From Nocardioides sp. cx-173 (GTDB lineage Bacteria > Actinomycetota > Actinomycetes > Propionibacteriales > Nocardioidaceae), in assembly GCF_021117365.1 (NCBI RefSeq), contig NZ_CP088262.1, forward strand, positions 186,001 to 250,000: a DNA stretch of 64,000 nucleotides. Reading direction: 5' to 3'. Position 1 is the stretch's first letter. The number at the start of each line of letters is the position of its first letter. Under the pieces are notes generated by a model that was given only the letters and a program-made list of their open reading frames with translations, had not been told where the DNA came from and did not search any database. This document shows, piece after piece, positions 42,160 through 51,763 of the stretch. The translations under genes were made by a program, and so were the position numbers.

Positions 42160-45100
42160 TCAGACATTCCGGCGGTACTGGCCGCCGACCTCGAAGAACG
42201 CCTCGGTGACCTGGCCCAGGGAGCAGACGCGGGCGGCGTCCATGAGGACGGCGAAGACGTTCTCGCCCGAGACCGCCGCCTCGCGCAGGCGGGCGAGGGC
42301 CGCGGCGGCCTCGTCGGTGCGCTCGGACTGGAAGCGACGCACCCCGGCGAGCTGGGACTCCTTCTCGGCGTCGGTCGCGCGCGCGAGCTCGATCTCCTGC
42401 GGGGCCGCGCCGGACTCGGCCTTGCGGAAGGTGTTGACGCCGATGATCGGCAGCGAGCCGTCGTGCTTGCGGTGCTCGTAGAGCATCGACTCGTCCTGGA
42501 TCCGACCGCGCTGGTAGCCGGTCTCCATCGCTCCGAGCACCCCGCCGCGCTCGTTGATCGCGTCGAACTCGGCGAGGACGGCGGCCTCCACGAGGTCGGT
42601 GAGCTCGTCGATGACGAACGAGCCCTGGAGCGGGTTCTCGTTCATCGCCAGGCCCCACTCGCGGTTGATGATCATCTGGATCGCGAGCGCCCGGCGCACC
42701 GAGTCCTCCGACGGCGTGGTGACGGCCTCGTCGTAGGCGTTGGTGTGCAGCGAGTTGGCGTTGTCGTAGATCGCGATCAGCGCCTGCAGCGTCGTGCGGA
42801 TGTCGTTGAAGTCCATCTCCTGCGCGTGCAGCGAGCGCCCGGAGGTCTGGACGTGGTACTTCAGCTTCTGCGAGCGCTCGCCGGCGCCGTACCTCTCCTT
42901 CATGGCGACCGCCCAGATGCGGCGGGCGACTCGGCCGATGACGGAGTACTCGGGGTCCATGCCGTTGGAGAAGAAGAACGACAGGTTGGGCGCGAAGTCG
43001 TCGATGTCCATGCCGCGCGCGAGGTAGGCCTCGACGTAGGTGAACCCGTTGGCGAGCGTGAACGCCAGCTGGCTGATGGGGTTCGCCCCGGCCTCGGCGA
43101 TGTGGTAGCCGGAGATGGAGACCGAGTAGAAGTTGCGCACCTGGTGGGCGATGAACCACTCCTGGATGTCGGCCATCATCCGCAGCGAGAACTCGGTGGA
43201 GAACAGGCAGGTGTTCTGGCCCTGGTCCTCCTTGAGGATGTCGGCCTGCACGGTGCCGCGGACGTTCGCGACCGCGTGCGCCGCGAGCATCGCGCGCTCC
43301 TCCTCGGACGGCTCGCGGCCCTCCTTCTCGCGGAACGCGTCGACCTGCTGGTCGATCACGGTGTTGAGGAAGAACGCCAGCACCGTCGGCGCCGGCCCGT
43401 TGATCGTCATCGACACCGACGTCGACGGCGCCACCAGGTCGAAGCCGTCGTAGAGCACCTTCATGTCGTCGAGCGTCGCGACCGAGACCCCGGACGTGCC
43501 GACCTTGCCGTAGACGTCGGGGCGCGGGTCCGGGTCACGGCCGTAGAGCGTCACGGAGTCGAACGCCGTCGACAGCCGCTTGGCGTCCCCTTCGGCCGAG
43601 AGGATCTTGAACCGTCGGTTGGTGCGTGCGGGGTCGCCCTCGCCGGCGAACATCCGCGCGGGGTCCTCGCCGTCGCGCTTGAACGGGAACACGCCGGCGG
43701 TGAACGGGAAGAAGCCGGGCAGGTTCTCGCTCCGCCAGAAGCGGACCAGCTCGCCGTGGTCGGCGTAGCGCGGCAGCGAGACCCGCGGGATCTTGGTGCC
43801 GCTGAGCGACTCGCGGGTCAGGGCGGTGTGGATCTCCCGGTCGCGGACCTTCACCACCTGCTCGTCGCCGGAGTAGGACTCCACGACCGCCGGCCACCGC
43901 TCGATCTGCTGGGCGACCTCGGCAGGCAGGGCCTGGCGGGCCTTCTCCAGCAGTGCCGGTACGCCGCCGGCGTCCAGGCCCTCGTCGCTCGCCAGCTCGC
44001 CGGCGACCAGCTGGAGGCGCTGCACCCGACGGGCCGCCTCGGCGAGCTCGGCGGTGCGCGCGTGGTAGCCGCGCACGGTCTCGGTGATCTCGGCGAGGTA
44101 GCGCACGCGCTCCGACGGCACGACCTGGCGGATGCCCGAGGAGTGCCGCACGTCGACCGGTGGCAGCGTCCCCTCGGTCACCGGCAGCCCGCGCTCGCCC
44201 AGCAGGCCGCGCAGGTGCTGGTAGAGCGCGGTGACCCCGTCGTCGTTGAAGGTGGCGGCCGAGGTGCCGAACACCGGCATCTCGTCCGGCTGCTGGCCGA
44301 AGGCCTCACGGTTGCGCACGAGCTGGCGCCCGACGTCGCGCAGCGCGTCCTTGGCGCCACGGCGCTCGAACTTGTTGATCGCCACGAGGTCGGCGAAGTC
44401 GAGCATGTCGATCTTCTCGAGCTGGGAGGCGGCGCCGAACTCCGGCGTCATCACGTACATGGAGGTGTCGACGAACGGCACGATGGCAGCGTCGCCCTGG
44501 CCGATGCCGGGGGTCTCGACGACGACCAGGTCGAAGCCGGCGCCCTTGATGACGTCGATGACGTCGGCCAGGTGCTCGGGCAGCTCGTGGGCGCCCCGGG
44601 TGGCGAGCGAGCGGAAGAAGATCCGGTCCCCGTCCAGCGAGTTCATCCGGATCCGGTCGCCCAGCAGCGCGCCGCCACCGCGCCGCCGGGTCGGGTCGAC
44701 GGCGAGCACCGCGATGCGCAGCTTGTCCTGCTGGTCGAGCCGGAAGCGGCGTACGACCTCGTCGGTCAGCGACGACTTGCCGGAGCCTCCGGTGCCGGTG
44801 ATGCCGAGGACCGGGGTGCTGGTGCGCGCCCCCGCCGCCCGCAGCTGGTCGAGGACGTCGGCGGGCAGCTGGCCACGCTCGGCGGCGGTGATCGCTCTGG
44901 CGATGGCGAACCGGTCCCCGCTGAGGACCTGGTCCGCGGTGACCTGACGGCCGGCCCAGAGGTCGAAGTCGCACTCCTGCACGACCTGGCTGATCATGCC
45001 GACCAGGCCCAGCCGCTGGCCGTCCTCGGGGGAGAAGATGGTCACGCCCGACCCGCGCAGACGCTCGATCTCTGCGGGCACGATGACGCCGCCGCCGCCC

Positions 45101-45390
45101 CCGACGACCTTGACGTGGTCGGCGCCCTGGGCGCGCAGCGACTCGACGAGGTACTCGAAGTACTCGACGTGGCCGCCCTGGTACGACGACACCGCGACGC
45201 CCTGCACGTCCTCCTCGATCGCCGCGTCGACTACCTCCTGAACGGAGCGGTTGTGACCCAGGTGCACGACCTCCGCGCCCTGGCTCTGCAGGATCCGCCG
45301 CATGATGTTGATCGAGGCGTCGTGGCCGTCGAAGAGGGCCGACGCGGTCACGAGGCGCACGGGATGGGTGGGGCGGTACAGGTCGGACAT
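42160..45390 (-). CDS. icmF: fused isobutyryl-CoA mutase / G-protein chaperone IcmF
   Basis: This is a 1076-residue three-part enzyme for the adenosylcobalamin-dependent rearrangement of isobutyryl-CoA and n-butyryl-CoA. The N-terminal B12-binding domain (about 8-140) contains DGHD (Asp21-x-His23) and VSSYQGGHVEYFEYLVE. A MeaB-like GTPase follows (Walker A GTGGSGKSS at 199-207, VDPTRRRGGGALLGDRIRMN), acting as chaperone. The mutase barrel occupies about 500-1076 (GTSGVSVATLDDMKVLYDGF, SISGYHIAEAGANP). Its length is normal for IcmF. GGAGG precedes the ATG. Upstream sits a palindrome overlapping a -10-like TATATT. Confidence 0.95.
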   Translation of the reverse strand: MSDLYRPTHPVRLVTASALFDGHDASINIMRRILQSQGAEVVHLGHNRSVQEVVDAAIEEDVQGVAVSSYQGGHVEYFEYLVESLRAQGADHVKVVGGGGGVIVPAEIERLRGSGVTIFSPEDGQRLGLVGMISQVVQECDFDLWAGRQVTADQVLSGDRFAIARAITAAERGQLPADVLDQLRAAGARTSTPVLGITGTGGSGKSSLTDEVVRRFRLDQQDKLRIAVLAVDPTRRRGGGALLGDRIRMNSLDGDRIFFRSLATRGAHELPEHLADVIDVIKGAGFDLVVVETPGIGQGDAAIVPFVDTSMYVMTPEFGAASQLEKIDMLDFADLVAINKFERRGAKDALRDVGRQLVRNREAFGQQPDEMPVFGTSAATFNDDGVTALYQHLRGLLGERGLPVTEGTLPPVDVRHSSGIRQVVPSERVRYLAEITETVRGYHARTAELAEAARRVQRLQLVAGELASDEGLDAGGVPALLEKARQALPAEVAQQIERWPAVVESYSGDEQVVKVRDREIHTALTRESLSGTKIPRVSLPRYADHGELVRFWRSENLPGFFPFTAGVFPFKRDGEDPARMFAGEGDPARTNRRFKILSAEGDAKRLSTAFDSVTLYGRDPDPRPDVYGKVGTSGVSVATLDDMKVLYDGFDLVAPSTSVSMTINGPAPTVLAFFLNTVIDQQVDAFREKEGREPSEEERAMLAAHAVANVRGTVQADILKEDQGQNTCLFSTEFSLRMMADIQEWFIAHQVRNFYSVSISGYHIAEAGANPISQLAFTLANGFTYVEAYLARGMDIDDFAPNLSFFFSNGMDPEYSVIGRVARRIWAVAMKERYGAGERSQKLKYHVQTSGRSLHAQEMDFNDIRTTLQALIAIYDNANSLHTNAYDEAVTTPSEDSVRRALAIQMIINREWGLAMNENPLQGSFVIDELTDLVEAAVLAEFDAINERGGVLGAMETGYQRGRIQDESMLYEHRKHDGSLPIIGVNTFRKAESGAAPQEIELARATDAEKESQLAGVRRFQSERTDEAAAALARLREAAVSGENVFAVLMDAARVCSLGQVTEAFFEVGGQYRRNV

Positions 45391-45429
45391 GGGTCCTCCG
45401 GAGGCTCACAGCTGGGGCGTCACCCAATA

Positions 45430-45447
45430 TAGTAGGACGTCCTAGTA
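45430..45447. promoter_or_regulatory. palindromic operator upstream of icmF
   Basis: TAGGACGTCCTA (45433-45444) is a perfect 12-bp palindrome, extended by outer TA/TA pairs to 18 bp with one mismatched pair. On the minus strand it is directly followed by a -10-like TATATT (45424-45429), so a bound repressor would block icmF transcription. It also covers the stop codon of the preceding DMT transporter gene. The cognate regulator is not in the window. Confidence 0.7.
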
Positions 45448-46335
45448 ATTCCCACTCCGCGTCGCGTCCTCGGGGTGCCCCTCCTCGGGAGGGGCGACCT
45501 CGCCGTGGCGGGCGAGCGCGACCGCGCCGGCGACCGCGAGGACGAACCCGGCGCCGGCGACGAGCCCCCACCCGGGCCGCGGCTGGTCGCCGAGCAGCAG
45601 CAGCCCCACCAGGGCCGGCGCCACGGTCTCGCCGACGACCAGGGGGGCGGTGGCCTGGGTGACGCTGCCGCGCTGGAGGGCGATGGAGTAGGTGAGCAGC
45701 GCGACCACCCCGGCGACGGCGAGGGCGTAGGTGGCCGGACTCCTCAGCAGCGGGCCGACCTCGTCGAGCAGGTGCTGGGGCGAGAGGTCGCCCGGCAGCA
45801 TCCGCGAGGCGACCGCCGTCGCCCCGAACGCGAGCCCCGCGACGGTGCCCAGCGCCCGGGCCCCGGACGCCCCGGGGAGCCGGGCCAGCGGGATGGCCGC
45901 CACGGCCAGGAGCACGGCCGCCCCGAGGACGCCCCACTGCTCGGCGTCGCTGACATCGACGCTGCGGTCCTCGGTGGCGGAGAGCCCGACCAGCACCAGG
46001 CCGCCGACCACCACGGCGATCCCGATCCGGTCGGAGCGGCTCAGCGGCATCCGCAGGAAGAGGGCGCCCAGGACGGCCGTGACGGCCAGGAAGCTGGCCA
46101 CCACCGACTGCACCACGAAGAGCGGCAGGCTGCGGACCGCGACCAGGCTTAGGAGGAACCCCAGGCCGTCGAGGCCGACGCCGCCGAGGTAGGTCCCGGA
46201 GCGGAGCAGGCGGGTCAGGAGCCGCGGGTCGAGGCCCTGCACCCGGTCGGCCCGGCGGGCCGCGACCGCCTCGAGCAGGGAGCTGACGCCGTAGCACAGC
46301 GCCGCCCCCGCTGCCGCCAGCAACCCGAGAAGCAT
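45442..46335 (-). CDS. DMT (EamA) family transporter
   Basis: This is a 297-residue membrane protein with about nine or ten helices in two EamA-like halves. LFVVQSVVASFLAVTAVLGALFL and ATAPLVVGETVAPALVGLLLLGDQP are characteristic helix pairs of drug/metabolite transporters. Related actinobacterial proteins have no known substrate. The C-terminus is short and polar. Its TAG stop lies inside the palindromic operator in front of icmF on the same strand, so the two are probably separate transcription units. It is divergent from the LssY_C-lysX operon. Confidence 0.85.
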   Translation of the reverse strand: MLLGLLAAAGAALCYGVSSLLEAVAARRADRVQGLDPRLLTRLLRSGTYLGGVGLDGLGFLLSLVAVRSLPLFVVQSVVASFLAVTAVLGALFLRMPLSRSDRIGIAVVVGGLVLVGLSATEDRSVDVSDAEQWGVLGAAVLLAVAAIPLARLPGASGARALGTVAGLAFGATAVASRMLPGDLSPQHLLDEVGPLLRSPATYALAVAGVVALLTYSIALQRGSVTQATAPLVVGETVAPALVGLLLLGDQPRPGWGLVAGAGFVLAVAGAVALARHGEVAPPEEGHPEDATRSGNY

Positions 46336-46392
46336 CCACCCAGGCTAGACGTGCGCGGAGGGGTCCTCGTGCGCGTCGGGCACACTGGTGTG

Positions 46393-47727
46393 ATGCCGAG
46401 CACCAGCCGGCACGACCGAGTTCTCTCGTGGAGCGCTCTGCTCGACGGCTGGTTCTACGCGCTCTCGTGCGTGACGGGGCTCTGGTTCGCCTTCGTGCTG
46501 CTGCGCGACGGGGTCCGTCCCGGCTGGCCGACGCTGCTGCTGGTCGTCTTCTGGCTGTTCCTCAGCTACCTGGTCCTGCCGCGCCTGCACCGGATCCTCA
46601 CCTCGATCTACCTGCCCGGCTACTTCGTCGGGCGCACCCGCACCAGCGACGGGCTGCTGGGTGACCCGGTGAACCTCGGCTTCCTGGGGGACGCCGCCCA
46701 GGTCCACGGCGCGATGATGCGCGCCGGCTGGACGCTGGCCGACGAGCTCGACGTGCGCAGCGCCTGGGGCATCGTCCGCGGCGTGCTTCGGGGGCGCAGC
46801 TACGTCGGCGCCCCGGTGAGCCCGCTGCACCTCTTCGACCGCAAGCAGGACTTCGCCTACGAGCAGGAGGTCGCGGGCAGCCCCACGCGGCGCCACCACA
46901 TCAGGTTCTGGCGGTGCCCGGACGGGTGGCTGCTGCCGGGGGGCTTCCGGGCCGACTGGCTGGGCGCGGCGACCTTCGACCGGCGCGTGGGCCTGTCGCT
47001 GTTCACCCTCCAGTTCACCCATCGCATCGAGGAGGACACCGACGTCGAGCGCGACTTCGTCGTCGCCCGGGTGTGCGCGGCGGTGCCCGGGGTGCGCGTC
47101 GGCGTGATCGAGAAGTTCTCCTCCGGCTACCACCACCGCAACGGCGGCGGCGACCGGATCCGCACCGACGGCGACCTGCCGATCCTGGACCTGCGCGCCA
47201 CGTCTCCCGGCCCCGGCGCCGCCGTGGCGACCAGCACTCCGGCGCAGACCGCCGCGGCGACGCTCCTGGCGCGGGTGAGGAGCGCCCCCGAGACGGTGCT
47301 CGTCGGCGGCGGGATCGCGCTCGCCCGCGCGACGACGTACGGCGTGGGCGCGACGCTGTACGCCGTGCAGGAGCGCGTGACCCCGCTCGTGGTGGCGGTC
47401 ATCGCGCTCGCCGTGTGCGAGGCGACGCTGGCACTGACCGTGCTGGCGGGGCACAACTGGGCGCGGCTGCTGCTGACCGCGGGCTGCTCGGTGACCGCCG
47501 TGGTCTCCATGGTCGGCTCCGTCGTGGGCCACACGCCGCCGGTGGGAATCGGCCAGCTCCTCACGGCTGGCGGCAGCATCCTGGTGCTGATGGCGCTCTC
47601 GAGCCAGCAGGCACGCGAGTACGCGACGGGCCGGGCGTACGGCGCGGCCTCGGGCGCGGCCCCGTTGGAGACGAATCCGGCGCCGGCGCCCTCGCCCGGC
47701 GAGACCCGGCCGGAGGTGCGGCGATGA
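46393..47727 (+). CDS. LssY C-terminal domain membrane protein
   Basis: This is a 444-residue protein. Two N-terminal helices (about 14-34 and 43-62) precede an LssY_C domain (about 70-265: IYLPGYFVGRTRTSDGLLGD, GDPVNLGFLGDAAQVHGAM, AGWTLADELD, FDRKQDFAYEQEVAGSPTRR). A region of four or so helices follows (300-420) that resembles a small uncharacterised membrane domain. The ATG at 46393 is chosen as the first sensible start after the divergent gene; ribosome site weak. It is coupled by ATGA to the next gene and through it to lysX. Function unknown; envelope lipid-related by context. Confidence 0.85.
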   Translation: MPSTSRHDRVLSWSALLDGWFYALSCVTGLWFAFVLLRDGVRPGWPTLLLVVFWLFLSYLVLPRLHRILTSIYLPGYFVGRTRTSDGLLGDPVNLGFLGDAAQVHGAMMRAGWTLADELDVRSAWGIVRGVLRGRSYVGAPVSPLHLFDRKQDFAYEQEVAGSPTRRHHIRFWRCPDGWLLPGGFRADWLGAATFDRRVGLSLFTLQFTHRIEEDTDVERDFVVARVCAAVPGVRVGVIEKFSSGYHHRNGGGDRIRTDGDLPILDLRATSPGPGAAVATSTPAQTAAATLLARVRSAPETVLVGGGIALARATTYGVGATLYAVQERVTPLVVAVIALAVCEATLALTVLAGHNWARLLLTAGCSVTAVVSMVGSVVGHTPPVGIGQLLTAGGSILVLMALSSQQAREYATGRAYGAASGAAPLETNPAPAPSPGETRPEVRR

Positions 47728-48422
47728 CGCCCCGACCCAGGCCGCTGCGGCCGGCCGCCCTGGGCGTCGGCGCCGGCCTGCTCTACTCGAACTTCGTGCT
47801 CGACTGGGTACGCCGAGGCCCCGAGAGCCTGTCCCACGCGGTGAGCGAGCTGGCGGCTCCGGGCGAGCCGCTCGCCTGGGTCTACCGCGGCGGCGAGGTC
47901 GCCAGCGCGGCGCTGGTGCTGCCGCTGCTGCCCTCGGTGCGCGCCGCACTGCCGCCCGGCCCGGGGCGTGAGGTCGTCACCGCCGCCACCGCCCTCTTCG
48001 CGCTGGCAGCCACGGTGGCGGCCGTCGTGCCCACCCCGTGCGGGCCGGGTGAAGGCCACGAGAAGGTCGACCGGCGACCCCGCAGCGACCTGCACGACCG
48101 CGCCAGCATCGCCGCCGATGCGGCGCTCTACACCGGCGTGGTGGCGACCTGGGCGAGCACGCGCCGCCGCGGCCCCCGGTGGCTCCACCGCGCGGCCCGC
48201 CGGGTCGCGTGGGTGGGGGCGGGCACCAGCGCGGCGTACCTCCGCGCGCGCCCCTCCGCGGACCTGCGCCTCGTGGCGGGTGTCAGCCAGCGGCTCGACA
48301 TCGTCACGGTGAGCGCCTGGCTGTGCTGCCTCGGCGTCCTCGCAGCAAGGGCCGTCCCACGAGAGGCGCCCCATGAGGCCGTGCCGGCTGTCTCCCACCT
48401 CGTGACAGGACGACGCACATGA
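47724..48422 (+). CDS. DUF998-like membrane protein
   Basis: This is a 232-residue polytopic protein with about six hydrophobic segments and a central VSELAAPGEPLAWVYRGGEVAS plus VPTPCGPGEG and DLHDRASIAADAALYTGV, which resemble DUF998 proteins. Function is unknown. The ATG overlaps the previous stop and the TGA overlaps the lysX ATG, so it is translated between LssY_C and LysX. This tight coupling argues that it works with the lysyl-lipid pathway. Confidence 0.72.
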   Translation: MTPRPRPLRPAALGVGAGLLYSNFVLDWVRRGPESLSHAVSELAAPGEPLAWVYRGGEVASAALVLPLLPSVRAALPPGPGREVVTAATALFALAATVAAVVPTPCGPGEGHEKVDRRPRSDLHDRASIAADAALYTGVVATWASTRRRGPRWLHRAARRVAWVGAGTSAAYLRARPSADLRLVAGVSQRLDIVTVSAWLCCLGVLAARAVPREAPHEAVPAVSHLVTGRRT

Positions 48423-51400
48423 GCGACCCGAGCACCGAGCGGCGCCCGCGCCTGCACCTGCCCACCGACGACCGGTGGCCGGACCGCTTCGCGGGCACGA
48501 TGTTCCTCTTCGGCACGCTGGTCGCCGTCGTCTCGGTGGTGCCGCCGTGGCACCGCTACTTCGAGCGCTCGACCGACCCGCTCTCTCTGCTGACGATCCC
48601 GGTCGTCCCGAGCCTGGTGTACGCCGCGCTGCTCCTGGTCACCGGCGTCGCGCTGCGCCGCCGGCTGCTCGCGGCGTGGTGGGTGGTGCTGCTGTGGTGG
48701 CTGGGCCTGCCTCAGGTCGGTCGCGTGCTCTCGATCGTCGAGGGGAAGGACGTGGCGCTCTCGGCCGTCGGGCTGGTGCTCGTCGCCGCGGTGATGGTCC
48801 TGGCGGTGCGCGTGCGGCACCAGTTCGTGGCCCGCCGCGCGCCGGGCAGCGTCTGGACGGCGCTCGTGCTGTTCGTCCTCGGTGGGGTGGCGACCCTGCT
48901 GGTGGGGGGCGGCCTCGTCGGCGCCTTCGGCAGCTCCACGAGCTACTCGGCTTCGCTCGACTACGTCCTCGACGCGATCCTGTTCGACCTCGGCCGGATC
49001 AGTCCCGAGCCGTCGGTCGCCGCGCCGTGGTGGGTCCGGCTGGTCATCGGGGTGCTCGGCGCCGTCGTGGTGCTCGGTGCCGCGCTGGTCCTGTTCCGGC
49101 CCTCTCGTGACACCCGCACCCTCTCGGTCGCCGACGAGGCGCGGGTGCGGGCACTGCTGCGTGACTTCGGGGACCACGACTCGCTCGGCTACTTCGCGAC
49201 CAGGCGCGACAAGGCGGTGGTGTGGGACACCGGCGAGCCCGCCACCGCGCGGGCGGGCGTCTCCTACCGCACGGTCGGCTCGGTGAGCCTGGCCAGCGGC
49301 AACCCGGTCGGCGACCCGGCGCACTGGCCCGACGCGATCGGCCGGTGGCGCGAGCAGGCCCGGGCGAACGGCTGGTCGCTGGCGGTCATGGGGGCCGGCC
49401 ACGAAGGCGCGGTGGCCTACGCCGACGCCGGCCTCTCGCTGCTCGACCTCGGCGACGAGGCGATCGTCGACATGGCCGACTTCTCGCTCAACGGGCCGGG
49501 GATGAAGTCGGTGCGCCAGTCCGTCTCCCGCCTCCACCGCCGCGGCTACACCACCCGCGTGGCGCGCCACGCGACGCTGACCGAGGCCGACTTCGCCGCC
49601 CTGGACACCGCCGCCGAGTCGTGGCGGGGGGACGGCGGCGACGAGCGCGGCTTCTCGATGGCGCTCGGCCGGCTCGCGGACCCGCTGGACGGGGCCTGCA
49701 TGCTGGTGGCGGCGTACGACGCCGAGGGGGGCCTGCGCGGCTTCCTGAGCTTCGTCCCCTGGGGCCGCACCGGACTCTCGCTGGACCTGATGCGCCGCGA
49801 CCCGACGTCCGACAACGGGCTGGTGGAGCTGATGATCGCCAGCCTGGCCGACCAGGCGGCGACGTTCGGGATCGGGCCGGTCTCGCTGAACTTCGCGATG
49901 TTCCGCGAGGCGTTCGAGCGTGGGGCCGAGATCGGCGCCGGCCCGGTCGCCCGGCTCTGGCGCCAGGGCCTGCTGGTGGCCAGCCGGACCTGGCAGCTGG
50001 AGTCGCTCTACCGCTCGAACGCCAAGTACCTCCCGCGCTGGCAGCCGCGCTACCTGGGCTTCGAGTTCACCTCCGACCTGCCCCGGGTCGGCATGGCGGC
50101 CGGCAACGCCGAGGGCTTCCTCACCGCGCCCTCGATCGCGCTGCTGCGCCGCAAGGCCAAGGCCGAGGAAGGGTTGGAGACCGGCGGCCCCGACCACGCC
50201 GCGGCGGTGCTGGCGCTCATCCCGCCCGCGCCCGACGTCGTCGCCGAAGCGATCTCTCCCGACCACCTGCCAGACCAGATGCGGGTCCGTCGCGCCAAGC
50301 TGGACCGGATCCGCGCTCGTGGGATCGACCCGTACCCCGTCACCGCGCCCCGGACCCACACGCTGGCCGAGGTGCGTGCCCTGGTGGCCCCCGACCTCCC
50401 GCCCGGCACCGAGACCCCGGCCACGGTCAGCGTGGTCGGCCGGGTCCTGCTCAAGCGGGACCTGGGCCGACTGGGCTTCGCCACGTTGCGCGACGGCAGC
50501 GGGGACCTGCAGGTGATGGTGGACGCCACACACGTGTCGGCCTCCGACCTGGACTTCTGGCGGCACTCGATCGACCTTGGCGACCACGTGAGCGTCACCG
50601 GGCGGGTCATCACGACCGAGAAGGGGGAGCTCTCAGTGCGGGCCGAGTCGGTGCTGCTCGCCAGCAAGGCGCTGCGCCCGCTGCCCGACAAGCACCGGGG
50701 CCTCACCGACCCCGAGGCCCGGGTCCGGATGCGCTACGTCGACCTGATCGTGCGTCCCGAGTCGCGCGCGATCGCCTACCAGCGCGCGGCGGCCGTCCGC
50801 AGCGTGCGGGACTCGCTGCAGGCGCGCGGCTTCACCGAGGTCGAGACCCCGGTCCTGCAGACCGTGCACGGGGGCGCCAACGCCCGGCCCTTCGAGACCC
50901 ACATCAACGCCTACGACATGGACCTCTACCTGCGGATCGCGACCGAGCTGCACCTCAAGCGGCTGCTGGTCGGCGGGATGGAGAAGGTCTTCGAGGTGGG
51001 GCGGCAGTTCCGCAACGAGGGCGCCGACTTCAAGCACAACCCGGAGTTCACCTCGCTGGAGGTCTACGAGACCTACGGCGACTACGACACCATGCGGGTG
51101 CTGACACAGGAGCTCATCCAGGAGGCGGCCATCGCGGTCCACGGCGCGCCGGTCGCCCGCCGGGCGGACGCCGAGGGCCGGGTCGTCGAGTTCGACCTGT
51201 CGGGGCAGTGGCCGGTGAAGACCATCTGCCAGGCGGTCTCGGAGGCGCTGGGCGAGGAGATCAGCACCGAGACCCCGCTGCCCACGCTGCTCGCCTACGC
51301 CGAGAAGATCGGCCTCGAGCTGGACCTCGACCCGTCGTGGGGCTTCGTGCTCGAGGAGATCTACGGCGAGCTGTGCGAGAGCCGGACCACCACGCCGGTC

Positions 51401-51751
51401 TTCTACACCGACTTCCCCAAGGAGAACGCGCCGCTGACCCGCCCGCACCGGCGCCAGCCCCGGCTCACCGAGAAGTGGGACCTGGTCATGTTCGGCGCCG
51501 AGCAGGGGACGGCGTACTCGGAGCTGATCGACCCCGTGGACCAGCGCGAGCGGCTGGTCGCCCAGTCCCTGCTGGCGGCCGCCGGTGACGCCGAGGCGAT
51601 GCAGGTGGACGAGGACTTCCTCCAGGCCCTGGAGTACGGCATGCCGCCGACCGGGGGCATGGGCCTGGGCATCGACCGGCTGGTCATGAACCTCACCGGG
51701 CTCAGCATCCGCGACACCATCCTCTTCCCGCTGGTCCGGCCGCAGCGCTGA
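48419..51751 (+). CDS. lysX: bifunctional lysylphosphatidylglycerol synthetase / lysyl-tRNA synthetase LysX
   Basis: This is a 1110-residue fusion. Residues 1-230 hold about six membrane helices. Residues 240-580 form the DUF2156 aminoacyl-transferase domain (ATRRDKAVVWDTG, DFSLNGPGMKSVRQSVSRL, MRRDPTSDNGLVELMI). From about 618 onward there is an OB-fold and a class II lysyl-tRNA synthetase core with motif 2 FRNEGADFKHNPEFTSLEVY near 863 and motif 3 GMGLGIDRLVM near 1080. In mycobacteria LysX adds lysine to phosphatidylglycerol and gives resistance to cationic peptides. It is last in a coupled three-gene operon. Confidence 0.96.
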   Translation: MSDPSTERRPRLHLPTDDRWPDRFAGTMFLFGTLVAVVSVVPPWHRYFERSTDPLSLLTIPVVPSLVYAALLLVTGVALRRRLLAAWWVVLLWWLGLPQVGRVLSIVEGKDVALSAVGLVLVAAVMVLAVRVRHQFVARRAPGSVWTALVLFVLGGVATLLVGGGLVGAFGSSTSYSASLDYVLDAILFDLGRISPEPSVAAPWWVRLVIGVLGAVVVLGAALVLFRPSRDTRTLSVADEARVRALLRDFGDHDSLGYFATRRDKAVVWDTGEPATARAGVSYRTVGSVSLASGNPVGDPAHWPDAIGRWREQARANGWSLAVMGAGHEGAVAYADAGLSLLDLGDEAIVDMADFSLNGPGMKSVRQSVSRLHRRGYTTRVARHATLTEADFAALDTAAESWRGDGGDERGFSMALGRLADPLDGACMLVAAYDAEGGLRGFLSFVPWGRTGLSLDLMRRDPTSDNGLVELMIASLADQAATFGIGPVSLNFAMFREAFERGAEIGAGPVARLWRQGLLVASRTWQLESLYRSNAKYLPRWQPRYLGFEFTSDLPRVGMAAGNAEGFLTAPSIALLRRKAKAEEGLETGGPDHAAAVLALIPPAPDVVAEAISPDHLPDQMRVRRAKLDRIRARGIDPYPVTAPRTHTLAEVRALVAPDLPPGTETPATVSVVGRVLLKRDLGRLGFATLRDGSGDLQVMVDATHVSASDLDFWRHSIDLGDHVSVTGRVITTEKGELSVRAESVLLASKALRPLPDKHRGLTDPEARVRMRYVDLIVRPESRAIAYQRAAAVRSVRDSLQARGFTEVETPVLQTVHGGANARPFETHINAYDMDLYLRIATELHLKRLLVGGMEKVFEVGRQFRNEGADFKHNPEFTSLEVYETYGDYDTMRVLTQELIQEAAIAVHGAPVARRADAEGRVVEFDLSGQWPVKTICQAVSEALGEEISTETPLPTLLAYAEKIGLELDLDPSWGFVLEEIYGELCESRTTTPVFYTDFPKENAPLTRPHRRQPRLTEKWDLVMFGAEQGTAYSELIDPVDQRERLVAQSLLAAAGDAEAMQVDEDFLQALEYGMPPTGGMGLGIDRLVMNLTGLSIRDTILFPLVRPQR

Positions 51752-51763
51752 GCCGGATCGGGC

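Noticed and set aside
42463..45432. Plus-strand frame of about 990 codons across icmF
   Set aside because: Shadow of icmF: the translation is Val/Leu/Gly/Arg-rich without domain signature.
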